A stretch of DNA of 64,000 nucleotides from JBDWFY01 sp039976075. GTDB taxonomy: Bacteria > Pseudomonadota > Alphaproteobacteria > Rhizobiales > Stappiaceae. The position numbers were made by a program, and so were the translations under genes. Position 1 is the stretch's first letter. Every line of letters begins with the position of its first letter. Positions 16,414 through 23,944 of this stretch are shown piece after piece. Where the stretch lies: assembly GCA_039976075.1 (NCBI GenBank), contig JBDWFY010000021.1:1-64000 (forward strand). Reading direction: 5' to 3'. The notes beneath the pieces are model-generated. The model worked only from the letters and a program-made list of their open reading frames with translations, did no database searches and had not been told where the DNA came from.

Positions 16414-16953
16414 TCAATCCACGTCTTTCATGGGAGAATGAGAAAGTCTGATAGTAAAATTAAACGCGTTGTTTCGCGTATTTGTTGATTGGTTCAAAAT
16501 TTCCTGCAAATCGGGTTCTGTGTATCGTATCCAATACTTTCCACTAATCTTAATCAAGTCTTCAGGATAGTCGTCGGAAACGTGCCATTTGGTGTGAACC
16601 AGATCGTTTCGCATCTTTGATCTGCTTCTAATTTCTCGACTGAGTTGGTCGAACTCGGAAATAACTTCGTTATCGACGCGTAATTTCATCACGCTTTTGA
16701 TCAGTTCAATCTGAGAAGAAAAATTTCTGAAATGACTGAAAATTAGGTTGGCCAATTCACTTTTTGACCGCGCTGCAATTGGGATTGGTTTGGATAGAGA
16801 AACGATATTGAATATGTCTGCGACCAAGTTTTCGATAGTCCCCCATTCGGCCGTGATAGCGCCGAGCAGTGCAGCCAATTGGGGGCGCTCAAGAACAGTT
16901 TGAGGCCCGCTTCGAGCATTAATTCCCATGGGATTCTTTATCGGGTGTGGCAT
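16414..16953 (-). CDS. HEPN-like protein, 179 residues
   Basis: All-helical soluble protein. ATG 16953 (PHPIKNPMGINARSG) is preferred; upstream codons read like a non-coding extension. Helix A holds LAALLGAITAEWGTIENLVA; the centre has FSSQIELIKSVMKLRV and EFDQLSREIRSRSKMRNDLVHTK. RNDLVH fits the R-x4-6-H motif of HEPN ribonucleases, at the start of the expected C-terminal helix. HEPN proteins act as RNases in toxin-antitoxin, abortive-infection and CRISPR systems or as folded scaffolds. No adjacent MNT nucleotidyltransferase is seen. Placement in an accessory block favours a defence role, but this rests on a motif only. Confidence 0.55.
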   Translation of the reverse strand: MPHPIKNPMGINARSGPQTVLERPQLAALLGAITAEWGTIENLVADIFNIVSLSKPIPIAARSKSELANLIFSHFRNFSSQIELIKSVMKLRVDNEVISEFDQLSREIRSRSKMRNDLVHTKWHVSDDYPEDLIKISGKYWIRYTEPDLQEILNQSTNTRNNAFNFTIRLSHSPMKDVD

Positions 16954-17113
16954 TAAATCAGTTTTACTCAGTTGGATCGAATACATCGACGTGGCGAGAA
17001 TCGACCATAATGTGAAGTGAGTCCAAAGTTGACAGCTGAAAATAGCCAGCGTCAGCCCCGCCCGCAAACACGGGACTTTTCAGTTTGCAACGATTGACTA
17101 CGCAGATGATTGT

Positions 17114-17767
17114 TTATCTTGAGCTAAATTGAACACGCACACTGTCAGATCCAATGAGGTTCCAGTTAACTTGACTGAGTCTCAATGTGATTTGTTTGCC
17201 GCCCACTGTAACTGTTTTTGTGTCCTCTGAAGTCATGCGAAATTGATCAATAATATCTCCGGGATTCACAAGTTGTTTCAATTCGCTTTCTCTTACCTGA
17301 AGATCCTGGTCGACAAAATTAGAATACGTGCTTTTGTTGACGAATAGCGTAATATTACTTGCACTTGTGAGGTGTACATCACCAATATAAATCGCGAATC
17401 TTGAATTGGTTCCAGGAATAGTAATTGCATGTCTTTGCTGAATGATAAGAGTTTCATTTGAGGGTGCTGCAAATGCAGAACCTATAAATAAATTAGATGA
17501 CTTCAGCTTTTCAAACAGATAAGGCGATTGAGCTTGTCCGGCCAAGCCAATTGCCGTGCCGAAAAATGCACTCACTACCGGTGCAATCAAAAGAACCGCC
17601 CCAGCTAGAAGACATGCCCAGCTACCAGTTGCACCCATTTTGGGATTTTTGAGAAATTTCATAGTTATTCCTCCTTGGGTGGCGCCAAAGAGGAAGATGA
17701 AGCTTCCTACAATTACACAAAATCTAGTGAAATCTGTTTGCAGTATCGACTGGACAATATCCATCAT
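17114..17767 (-). CDS. Membrane-anchored hypothetical protein, 217 residues
   Basis: Two N-terminal transmembrane helices (about 13-32, RFCVIVGSFIFLFGATQGG, and 48-70, SWACLLAGAVLLIAPVVSAF) followed by a soluble beta-rich domain from about residue 100 (ITIPGTNSRFAIYIGDVHLT, KTVTVGGKQITLRLSQVNW). The fold of the exported part is not recognised. The first segments, with KMGATGSWACLLAGAVLL, slightly recall small pilus- or IcmE/DotG-type membrane subunits, but that is weak. One of several singly transcribed unknowns in this block. Confidence 0.5.
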   Translation of the reverse strand: MMDIVQSILQTDFTRFCVIVGSFIFLFGATQGGITMKFLKNPKMGATGSWACLLAGAVLLIAPVVSAFFGTAIGLAGQAQSPYLFEKLKSSNLFIGSAFAAPSNETLIIQQRHAITIPGTNSRFAIYIGDVHLTSASNITLFVNKSTYSNFVDQDLQVRESELKQLVNPGDIIDQFRMTSEDTKTVTVGGKQITLRLSQVNWNLIGSDSVRVQFSSR

Positions 17768-17875
17768 TCAACTCCAACACTACCAAAAAAATATTCAAGA
17801 CAATATCGATATTCAAAAAATAACTTCGATTACTATACCAAACTATCGAAGCCCCGTCATCACCAGGGCGTTTCG

Positions 17876-17917
17876 TTCACCCCCAGGTTGTCACCCACCA
17901 GCCATTCAGCTGGATTG
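17876..17917. repeat. Recurring element, full copy B
   Basis: Starts TTCACCCCCAGGTTGTCACC and ends CAGCTGGATTG; 40 of 42 bases as in copy A at 16246. It lies about 110 bases before the start of the 217-residue membrane gene, preceded on the plus strand by a GCCCCGTCATCACCAGGGC hairpin. Confidence 0.75.
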
Positions 17918-18011
17918 GGAGGAGGGGTAGGGTGCTGTTAAAAACTTCGACGGCTCTGGGTGTGGCAATATTACACAAAAATTTAATGACCATTTTTATT
18001 GACTATTAAGA

Positions 18012-18059
18012 CTTACCTATCATATTGACAGGTAGTAGCCTATCATTATGATAGGTAAG
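18012..18059 (+). promoter_or_regulatory. Promoter embedded in paired operators of the toxin-antitoxin operon
   Basis: TTGACA (18025-18030) and TATGAT (18047-18052) with 16-base spacing. CTTACCTATCATA (18012-18024) and its exact complement TATGATAGGTAAG (18047-18059) frame the promoter. The right site is itself a perfect palindrome, CCTATCATTATGATAGG (18039-18055); the left site CCTATCATATTGACAGG is an imperfect copy, 23 bases away centre to centre. Antitoxin binding would cover both -35 and -10. Transcription would begin at about 18059-18061, right at the toxin ATG. Confidence 0.8.
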
Positions 18060-18060
18060 C

Positions 18061-18411
18061 ATGAAGAAAAATGCGCGCAAAAACATCGTACCGTTTCGTC
18101 CGAGGCCAAGTGAGATCGAAACTACTATTCGATCTTTAGCAATGCATTCGAAGAATGTGAGATGGAAGTCTCAATCATATACTACGCATGCTGAAAGCAG
18201 GATGGAATGGCGCGGCATCACTGACAAAATGATGTTTGAGGTTCTGAGAACAGGGACCATAAGAGGAGATATTATTCCTGGACGTTATCCAGGAGAATGG
18301 AAGGTAAAGATGACTAAAAAAATGAAGGGTAGCAGGGAGGTTGGTGTTGTGACTGTTGTGATAAATGCCAAGAAGCTCTTCATCAAAACGGTAGAATGGG
18401 AAGACCTATGA
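18061..18411 (+). CDS. DUF4258-like toxin of a type II toxin-antitoxin pair
   Basis: 116 residues, basic. The core YTTHAESRMEWRGITDKMMFEVLRTG fits the HA..R...RGIT...v...l..G signature of DUF4258/RelE-related proteins, followed by WKVKMTKKMKGSREVGVVTV and a final strand KKLFIKTVEW. The family is thought to act as an mRNA-targeting toxin. It is first in an operon whose second gene, an HTH antitoxin, overlaps it by four bases (ATGA). The ATG lies at the predicted transcription start, so the message may be leaderless; the next Met, at codon 28, would still leave the core domain intact. Confidence 0.75.
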   Translation: MKKNARKNIVPFRPRPSEIETTIRSLAMHSKNVRWKSQSYTTHAESRMEWRGITDKMMFEVLRTGTIRGDIIPGRYPGEWKVKMTKKMKGSREVGVVTVVINAKKLFIKTVEWEDL

Positions 18412-18932
18412 CCGATGATCATTACTATTGTGGTGATGACGCTATGATTGCGTCTGCACCATATCACTACAAGGAATGTGGTCTGGGTAACATCTACCTG
18501 ATGAACGGCTTTCATATTGAGACGGTTGATGGTGACGAATATGTCTCCATTGATGACGTAGACCAGCTATGGAAAGCTATTGGCCTCAATCTTGTAACAA
18601 ATAAAAAAATTCTTATGCCGGACGAGATCAGGTTCCTTAGAGGGCTAATGAATAATACCCAGTCCGAGTTAGCGTCTGACTTGCGTGTAGACGATCAAAC
18701 TGTTGCGCGCTGGGAAAAAGGTAAAAATAGACTGACAGGCACCTCTGATGTAGCCTTCAGAATATTTTTCCTGGCATCACAAGTGGCGCAACCAGAAGGT
18801 GGAGAGATTCTTAGTGAGCTGTTAGCCACAATCCGAACTCTTGTTCAGCAGGACACTCCTACATGTGATGATGTGCATTTTGTGCAGCGCAATCACACTT
18901 GGGCAGAGAAGAGATTTGCAGCGCTTGCCTAA
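18408..18932 (+). CDS. HTH antitoxin, MqsA/HigA-like
   Basis: 174 residues. The N-terminal part contains YHYKECGLGNIYLMNGFHIE, a motif I associate with antitoxins paired with DUF4258 toxins; the rest is an XRE-type HTH (LMNNTQSELASDLRVDDQTV, ARWEKGKNRL) followed by a helical tail. Only one Cys is in the N-terminal motif, so the zinc site of MqsA is not present in standard form. ATG 18408 overlaps the toxin stop. The HTH should bind the palindromes at 18012-18059 and repress the pair, with toxin-first order as in mqsRA and higBA. Confidence 0.78.
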   Translation: MTDDHYYCGDDAMIASAPYHYKECGLGNIYLMNGFHIETVDGDEYVSIDDVDQLWKAIGLNLVTNKKILMPDEIRFLRGLMNNTQSELASDLRVDDQTVARWEKGKNRLTGTSDVAFRIFFLASQVAQPEGGEILSELLATIRTLVQQDTPTCDDVHFVQRNHTWAEKRFAALA

Positions 18933-18984
18933 CAGTGAAGTTCTCTACCAACAAATCAGTAAATAAAAGACGCCTCAACGATTT

Positions 18985-19012
18985 AACCCCGCCCGTTAAT
19001 TCAGGCGGGGTT
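18985..19012 (+). terminator. Terminator of the toxin-antitoxin operon
   Basis: Perfect 9-bp stem AACCCCGCC / GGCGGGGTT with a 10-base loop, followed by TCTTATGG; 53 bases after the antitoxin stop. Confidence 0.7.
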
Positions 19013-19032
19013 TCTTATGGGCTCGCTACTGA

Positions 19033-19239
19033 CTAATGGTTCTTCAAAGGACTATCCGGCGTCTTCGTATCTTCCAACTCCTGGATAGCCTCGTTGATCC
19101 GTTTCCATACAGCAATACCGTCGAGATCACCGTCAGCCTGCAGTTGATCTTCACGCTTTGACGCTTCTATGCGCGCTAAGTCACCATGCGTTTCGATCAT
19201 GATCTAGGCCGTCCGGTTGGTGTCGATGTTGCTGGCCAT
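19033..19239 (-). pseudogene. Small conserved alphaproteobacterial protein (DUF6961-like), interrupted by TAG
   Basis: From ATG 19239 the frame reads MASNIDTNRTA, a TAG at 19206-19204, then IMIETHGDLARIEASKREDQ and LQADGDLDGIAVWKRINEAI up to TAG 19033. The downstream part fits a short helical family common in Hyphomicrobiales (pattern HG..A.IEA..R.D.L...GD.DG.AVW.RI..AI.EL). In that family a helix normally precedes HG, matching the residues before the TAG. Either a nonsense mutation has split it, or translation starts at ATG 19200 and gives 55 residues. Function unknown. It faces the end of the toxin-antitoxin operon. Confidence 0.5.
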
Positions 19240-19244
19240 GGTGA

Positions 19245-19655
19245 TCAGAAAGTGGGTGCAATTTCCGTGCTGAAGAACTCAATCTTATGGCAAGGGCTGA
19301 TCTGCCAATAGAGCTCTGAATAAAGCCTCAAAGCCTTTGATTGGAAATTCAATGGTGTGTCCGAAGGATCTTCATACTCTAGCGTTGAAGTTGTCCCGTC
19401 TGACCAACGAATAATTGTTTCACATGACGGGTTCTTAGAAGATATCGATGATTTTCGCGTCTGGCCATGCGCAGTGTATTTATAAAATATGATCCTACTG
19501 CCCGAAGGAGACATAGAAAAATAAGTGTCTTTGTTTTGGTAGATTCCTTTGTTTCCGGGCGGACAGATAACTTCCGCTGAAGCTGCCAACGGCATTGTTG
19601 CGACCACACAGACTGTAGCGAAAAGTAACGAATAAAATCGGGTAGTTAGTTTCAT
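19245..19655 (-). CDS. Hypothetical exported protein, 136 residues
   Basis: From ATG 19655 a clear signal peptide (KLTTRFYSLLFATVCVVATM, PLAASA) precedes EVICPPGNKGIYQNKDTYFS. The mature part has three Cys and reads as a small beta-sheet domain (SRIIFYKYTAHG, CETIIRWSDGTTSTLEYE). Seven extra codons upstream are not needed. Upstream, CTGACAATCGGTA on the minus strand recalls the promoter-like end of the recurring element. No family recognised. Confidence 0.58.
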   Translation of the reverse strand: MKLTTRFYSLLFATVCVVATMPLAASAEVICPPGNKGIYQNKDTYFSMSPSGSRIIFYKYTAHGQTRKSSISSKNPSCETIIRWSDGTTSTLEYEDPSDTPLNFQSKALRLYSELYWQISPCHKIEFFSTEIAPTF

Positions 19656-19688
19656 AACAGCACAATACCCACTCAACTACCGATTGTC

Positions 19689-19712
19689 AGCCCCGTTGGA
19701 AACAGCGGGGCT
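19689..19712. terminator. AGCCCCG/CGGGGCT hairpin
   Basis: Seven-base perfect stem with a 10-base loop and weak T-rich flank (TCTGTCAT) on the plus strand. On the minus strand it sits just upstream of the exported protein gene, next to CTGACAATC. Confidence 0.4.
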
Positions 19713-19859
19713 TCTGTCATATTTATCAATGTGATCAAGTTCATAGACAAGTAAAGTTGTGAATTGGACGCTGAACTGCCGTTGATGGAGGCAAATTTCG
19801 GTAATCATCTGGCGAGTATCTCCACAGCGGAGTGGTATCCACATCCGGGGGAGGGTGTC

Positions 19860-20732
19860 GTGGCTTGTCGAATAAACGTATTGATTGCTCTAAGCATGCT
19901 ATCGGTCGGAGCTTGCGCGTCCAACGCAAATTCCAACAATGCAAAACAGTTTGGGCTTTCTACAACAAAAGCGCTTTCTACGATCAATGACAGTTCAAAG
20001 ATACAAAACGAGCTGTTGTTAGAAACAAAGACTAATCACAATGCCTGTCGATATCTCAACCATGACACTGCCGAACAGTACCCATTAGAAAAGTCCGATA
20101 CACAGAAAATTGAAAAGATCGCCAAGCAGGCAAAATTTCTCAACTCGCTCGCTGCATATGCAAAGGCGATGCAAGGCGTAACAAATCCCGGAGATATCGC
20201 TGAACTCAAGAAGGCATCTCAGGGATTTGCTGAGTCAACTACCAAACTTGTTTCTGTAGTGCCCGTAGCAGGTGTCGCAGGAACCGTCGTGGCGCCTGTG
20301 ACGAAATTTGTAGTCAACGGGATAGTGAATTTCTCTGAGGTCAGAAGGCGCCAAGCCATTCAGCAAATCGCTCGGGAAACGCATCCATACCTGGTCGACG
20401 GTGCCCTTTTTGTGCTGCAGGATGAATTGCCTATTTCTAGAGCCCTGAATGGTAAGCTTACAGCCTGGAGGGAGCAGGCCAGCTGCGTGTTGGCTGCGGT
20501 TAATAGAGACAAAGCCGGGGCATACGAAATCTTCCTAAACTTCAATTCGAAAAAGTTGAATTACGATAGGCGAATCAAGAATTTAGGAGAAGGACCTCCT
20601 TTGATGGAGAAGGTGTTAGCTGCTCATAAAGCGCTATTCACCTCAGGCGATAACTTCGATTTGGCAATCGACGAATTCAACACGACCATTTCTTCTTTGC
20701 TTGAAGTGAAAAAAGCAGCGATTACCAACTAA
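19860..20732 (+). CDS. Putative lipoprotein, 290 residues
   Basis: GTG 19860 gives MACRINVLIALSMLSVGAC, a signal peptide ending in a lipobox-like VGAC followed by ASNANSNNAKQ; the 32 codons upstream are not signal-like. The mature protein is mostly helical with a glycine/alanine-rich hydrophobic middle (VVPVAGVAGTVVAPVTKFVV) at about residues 150-175 that could insert in a membrane. A basic segment EVRRRQAIQQIARETHPYL follows. No family recognised. It is followed 15 bases later by a small helical protein, making a two-gene operon with its own strong terminator. Confidence 0.55.
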   Translation: MACRINVLIALSMLSVGACASNANSNNAKQFGLSTTKALSTINDSSKIQNELLLETKTNHNACRYLNHDTAEQYPLEKSDTQKIEKIAKQAKFLNSLAAYAKAMQGVTNPGDIAELKKASQGFAESTTKLVSVVPVAGVAGTVVAPVTKFVVNGIVNFSEVRRRQAIQQIARETHPYLVDGALFVLQDELPISRALNGKLTAWREQASCVLAAVNRDKAGAYEIFLNFNSKKLNYDRRIKNLGEGPPLMEKVLAAHKALFTSGDNFDLAIDEFNTTISSLLEVKKAAITN

Positions 20733-20747
20733 TCCGGAGGGTGAGCT

Positions 20748-21059
20748 ATGGCGACTAACGAAGAAGCATCCGAAAGGTTGTACGACGCAATCATGGCGTT
20801 GTTGGCATCGTATAGTTCGAAGCTGACAACGGCGCAGAAATCGAGAATCACACGATCAGCTACCATTCTCAAAGCTGAGTATGATCGGGTTCTCGGGAGG
20901 ACACCGGCAGCCGGTTATGAAGATCTCGCGGGAAATCTCAACTCGGCGAAAAATAGGCTCAATCAAATTAAGAAAGAGCGAAAAGCACTTGCCAACAATT
21001 TGGTGAGTGCAAAGAAAATTATGGATGCAATGACCGGTGTCCTCAACCTTATAATTTAG
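20748..21059 (+). CDS. Small helical protein, 103 residues, partner of the lipoprotein
   Basis: Cytoplasmic (no signal), highly charged and predicted all-helical: EEASERLYDAIMALLASYSS and a coiled-coil-like run SAKNRLNQIKKERKALANNL. A clear ribosome site (GGAGG at 20736-20740) precedes it. No family recognised. Because the partner seems exported, a lipoprotein/cytosolic helical pair may be a remnant of an effector-immunity or phage-like module; this is a guess from layout only. Confidence 0.55.
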   Translation: MATNEEASERLYDAIMALLASYSSKLTTAQKSRITRSATILKAEYDRVLGRTPAAGYEDLAGNLNSAKNRLNQIKKERKALANNLVSAKKIMDAMTGVLNLII

Positions 21060-21085
21060 ACGAATAAATCACCTTTCTTCTTTTC

Positions 21086-21115
21086 AAGCCCCGCCCACAA
21101 AAGCGGGGCTTTTTC
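21086..21115 (+). terminator. Strong rho-independent terminator
   Basis: AAGCCCCGC / GCGGGGCTT, nine perfect pairs, eight-base loop, then TTTTC. It ends the 19860-21059 operon. Confidence 0.85.
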
Positions 21116-21256
21116 TATGGAGAAGCGAATGCCACGCGAGGGATCAGGAAATGACTCATTGTCAGAAACATACGGCAGCGGTGTCGGGCAGGACCGATTT
21201 TACAAACATCGGTATTGAATATCCTTGAAACCTAGCCACTTGCCCGTTTCGCAGCT

Positions 21257-21288
21257 GTGCCGCGCCAGTCGGGCGCGGCACGGTTTTT
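21257..21288 (+). terminator. Second plus-strand terminator at the block edge
   Basis: GTGCCGCGCC / GGCGCGGCAC, ten perfect pairs with AGTCG loop, followed by GGTTTTTCTT. No plus-strand gene lies between it and the previous terminator, so it may be left from a lost gene or insulate the convergent PepSY gene. Confidence 0.7.
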
Positions 21289-21298
21289 CTTGTGCGCT

Positions 21299-22720
21299 TT
21301 ATGAAAAGACGCGTTTGAGACCCGGAATGCGCGACAGGATCAGTTGATCCAGCGCCATCGCGGCAAGAATGGTGACGCCCGCCATTGGGAAGGCGAGGGA
21401 GACTGCCAGGCCGACGAGAGCCGCACCCTGCCAAAGGGGCATGTCTTTTGGCAGCGACGGAGCGGCAAGGCGAACGGATCCTGCCGGGCGTCGCTTCCAC
21501 CATATGACGAGACTGCTGACGCACAGCAGCAGCACGGACAGGCAGACAAGCGTGTTTGCCAGAACGCTCCACAGGCCGAGCGTGCCCATGTGCAGGGCGA
21601 TGCCGACAGCCATTGCCTTGCCGGCCAGCGAGTAGTCGTCGTAGCGCACGTCGGCGAGCACCTTGCCGGTATATTGATCAACATGAACCGTGCGATCAGA
21701 CATCGGGTCGGTGCTGTCCGTACTCATGGAATCACGACTGAATGTATAAACGCCGGTTTCACCGCTGGGCATATTCATCTGATAGCGGCCGTCAAATCCG
21801 ATTTCGCGCGCCAGGGTGTTCATTGTGTTGATGGTGATGCCTGTACCTGCGTCCATGACGGTTTCACCCGCCTCACTGCCTGAAGCGGGCATCTGCGTTT
21901 GCTCCAGCGCCCACGGCACTTCCTTGGGGCCGTGGTTCATGCTGGCATGTGTCTCATCAGACAGGGGCACATTGTCCCATTTTTCAGCCGGGAACGTATT
22001 CCAGGCCTGCACGATTTTGGCGCCCCAAACGCCGGCCCAGGCAAGACCGGAGATCAGAAAGAACACCAGGAACAGCGACATCCACATGCCGAACACACCG
22101 TGCAGCGATCTCCAGAGGTTTCTGCCTCCCTTTGAGAAAGAGGGCACCAATGCCGTGCGCCAGCTCGTGCTCGGCCCCGTGTTTCTGGGCCACCACATGT
22201 AAAGGCCGGTTGCGATCAGCACCATGCCCAGTGATGCTGCGATTTCAATCAGCAGATCGCCGGTATCCCCCAGCAGCAGACTGCCATGAACATTGTCAGC
22301 AAAGTCGTACCAGCCGCTTCGACGTGGGAAGTCGGTGATCACTTTTGCCGTATATGGATCGACGACAACCATTGTTGCCTTATCATCCGCATCCACGCGG
22401 AAAATGGCGGCCAGATCGGCCGAACGCGGTGCAACATATTGTTTGAGCGTGCCGCCGGGAACCGCGGCAACGGCCGCTTCGGCCTGCACCGAGACCGGTT
22501 GGACTATTTCCTGCGGTGTCACTGCGATACGTTCGCCGTCACGTCCGTCAATATACGCAATCCAGGCCATGGCCATGCCCGTAATTGCCAAAACGATGAA
22601 AAATGGGATGACGTAAATTCCGGCATAAAAATGCCAACGCCAGGCTGCGAGATAGAGTTTGTTGGTGGAAACAGGCGTCGCTTTTTCTGTCGATACGCCT
22701 TCTGCATCGATTGAGACCAT
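21299..22720 (-). CDS. PepSY-associated transmembrane protein (iron-regulated type)
   Basis: 473 residues with four main transmembrane helices: about 31-55 (FYAGIYVIPFFIVLAITGMA), 190-210, 215-245 (WMSLFLVFFLISGLAWAGVW) and the C-terminal 370-460 region. Periplasmic PepSY-like domains sit between them (AIFRVDADDKATMVVVDPYT, TVHVDQYTGKVLADVRYDDY). The start WRWHFYAGIYVIPF is diagnostic of the PepSY_TM family, often Fur-controlled and thought to reduce ferric siderophores with haem. No TonB receptor is in the window. A DUF2946-like gene follows its start region on the same strand, as commonly seen. Confidence 0.88.
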   Translation of the reverse strand: MVSIDAEGVSTEKATPVSTNKLYLAAWRWHFYAGIYVIPFFIVLAITGMAMAWIAYIDGRDGERIAVTPQEIVQPVSVQAEAAVAAVPGGTLKQYVAPRSADLAAIFRVDADDKATMVVVDPYTAKVITDFPRRSGWYDFADNVHGSLLLGDTGDLLIEIAASLGMVLIATGLYMWWPRNTGPSTSWRTALVPSFSKGGRNLWRSLHGVFGMWMSLFLVFFLISGLAWAGVWGAKIVQAWNTFPAEKWDNVPLSDETHASMNHGPKEVPWALEQTQMPASGSEAGETVMDAGTGITINTMNTLAREIGFDGRYQMNMPSGETGVYTFSRDSMSTDSTDPMSDRTVHVDQYTGKVLADVRYDDYSLAGKAMAVGIALHMGTLGLWSVLANTLVCLSVLLLCVSSLVIWWKRRPAGSVRLAAPSLPKDMPLWQGAALVGLAVSLAFPMAGVTILAAMALDQLILSRIPGLKRVFS

Positions 22721-22762
22721 GGGTCTCCCCTCCGATTTGATTTCATGTGTAGAAGTGTGGAA

Positions 22763-23146
22763 TCAGACGGAAAGGAGAGGGGGGCCTCGTGCGTGCGGTG
22801 TGGACAGGGCTGTTTGAACGAAAACTGCAGGGCTTTGATGAAACGCGATGCGTTTGCCGTCGAAAATGACAGGAGACAGATCACCCTGAAACGCCGTTTC
22901 CACTGCCTCTACTAGCGGCAATGACCAATCACAGGTTCGCTTGGTCTCTTTTTCAATGGGCTGGCCGTTTTCATCAACGGTAATGGTGATGAAAGTGTCA
23001 CCGGTACAGATGACAATATCGATGCCCTGTTTGGAGAAAACAGGCATGGTGCCCACAGAGAAGAACGAAAACAGCACAAGCGGCAATAACAGTGCTGCAA
23101 ACACCGTTCTTCGCATCTCTCTCTGTCTCAGCAAACTCAACATCAC
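22763..23146 (-). CDS. DUF2946-like small exported/membrane protein
   Basis: 127 residues. An N-terminal hydrophobic helix (RTVFAALLLPLVLFSFFSVG) is followed by VICTGDTFITITVDENGQPI and a single downstream Cys (KRTCDWSLPL). The C terminus ARGPPLLS fits the A(R)aPP ending of DUF2946-type proteins. These small proteins accompany copper or iron uptake genes; their role is unknown. It lies 42 bases before the PepSY gene on the same strand and probably shares its promoter. Confidence 0.6.
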   Translation of the reverse strand: MMLSLLRQREMRRTVFAALLLPLVLFSFFSVGTMPVFSKQGIDIVICTGDTFITITVDENGQPIEKETKRTCDWSLPLVEAVETAFQGDLSPVIFDGKRIAFHQSPAVFVQTALSTPHARGPPLLSV

Positions 23147-23413
23147 AGGCTCTATAAATGAAAACGCCCGATCATTTGAACCCCCAAAATGCGTTGATCC
23201 TGTGACGATTTGAAACGGTGTGGAAAATCTGTTGGGTGCAGGTGCTGCTCTGTGTTGTTCTGCTTCTTTCTTATCCCGGGAGAAGGGCTAAACTCGCTGG
23301 CGCTTTTCATTGAACTACTCTTGGTCTGCATACGGAGTAAAAAAATTCTCTATTGAATTGAAAGGTTTGGCGACCAACTTTAGATTGGCGGAGCGGCAAA
23401 GGAGTCAATTGTT

Positions 23414-23695
23414 ATGCACATAATGCGAAATATAAGTCCGTTTCTTTTTTCTATTGTTGTTTTGTTCGGCCTATCATTGTTTGGTTATAATTTAAGCACC
23501 GAATATACCCCTCAAACACACACGTATGTCGTCGAAAACATCCCGCACCGGCAAGACCCGCTGATCACTCATCCCAACCGAAACGACAATCCCGCCGTAT
23601 GGCCACAGGCGTATGGCCTTCAGTGGGCAGATTGGACGTCTGATACGTCGTTGGCGGGTTTTGCTTCAGCTTCGTCCGAACAATCATCCGCGTGA
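23414..23695 (+). CDS. Hypothetical single-pass protein, 93 residues (uncertain)
   Basis: One N-terminal hydrophobic helix (FLFSIVVLFGLSLFGYNL), then a Pro/His/Asn-rich soluble tail (IPHRQDPLITHPNRNDNPAV) ending in a Ser/Ala stretch. GGAG lies about ten bases before the start. No family recognised. It could be a small periplasmic membrane-tethered protein or a chance frame. The 250 bases after it up to the aldo/keto reductase hold nothing I can support. Confidence 0.35.
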   Translation: MHIMRNISPFLFSIVVLFGLSLFGYNLSTEYTPQTHTYVVENIPHRQDPLITHPNRNDNPAVWPQAYGLQWADWTSDTSLAGFASASSEQSSA

Positions 23696-23944
23696 ATCGA
23701 TACGGTGAGGGAGTGGTTTTTGGCACTTTCGGCAGGCTTGTTTTCTATTGTAGTTTGCTTAATGTTGCTGTTTACCAGCGGAGTGCGGTCCTCATGGACG
23801 AGGGCCTATTAGACCTGGGTGTTACCAAAGCGATCCTGCGATGAGGTGCCGACGTGGCAGAGACCCGGCTTGCACTCAACAAGCAGCTTCATTGAGAGGC
23901 TGTCATTGATGTTTTTCTCCATCATCGATCGCATGGCGATCAAC

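Noticed and set aside
15605..17917. Integron attC array
   Set aside because: The repeats lack the conserved GTTRRRY/RYYYAAC core pair, gene orientations vary in the wider block and no integrase is present.
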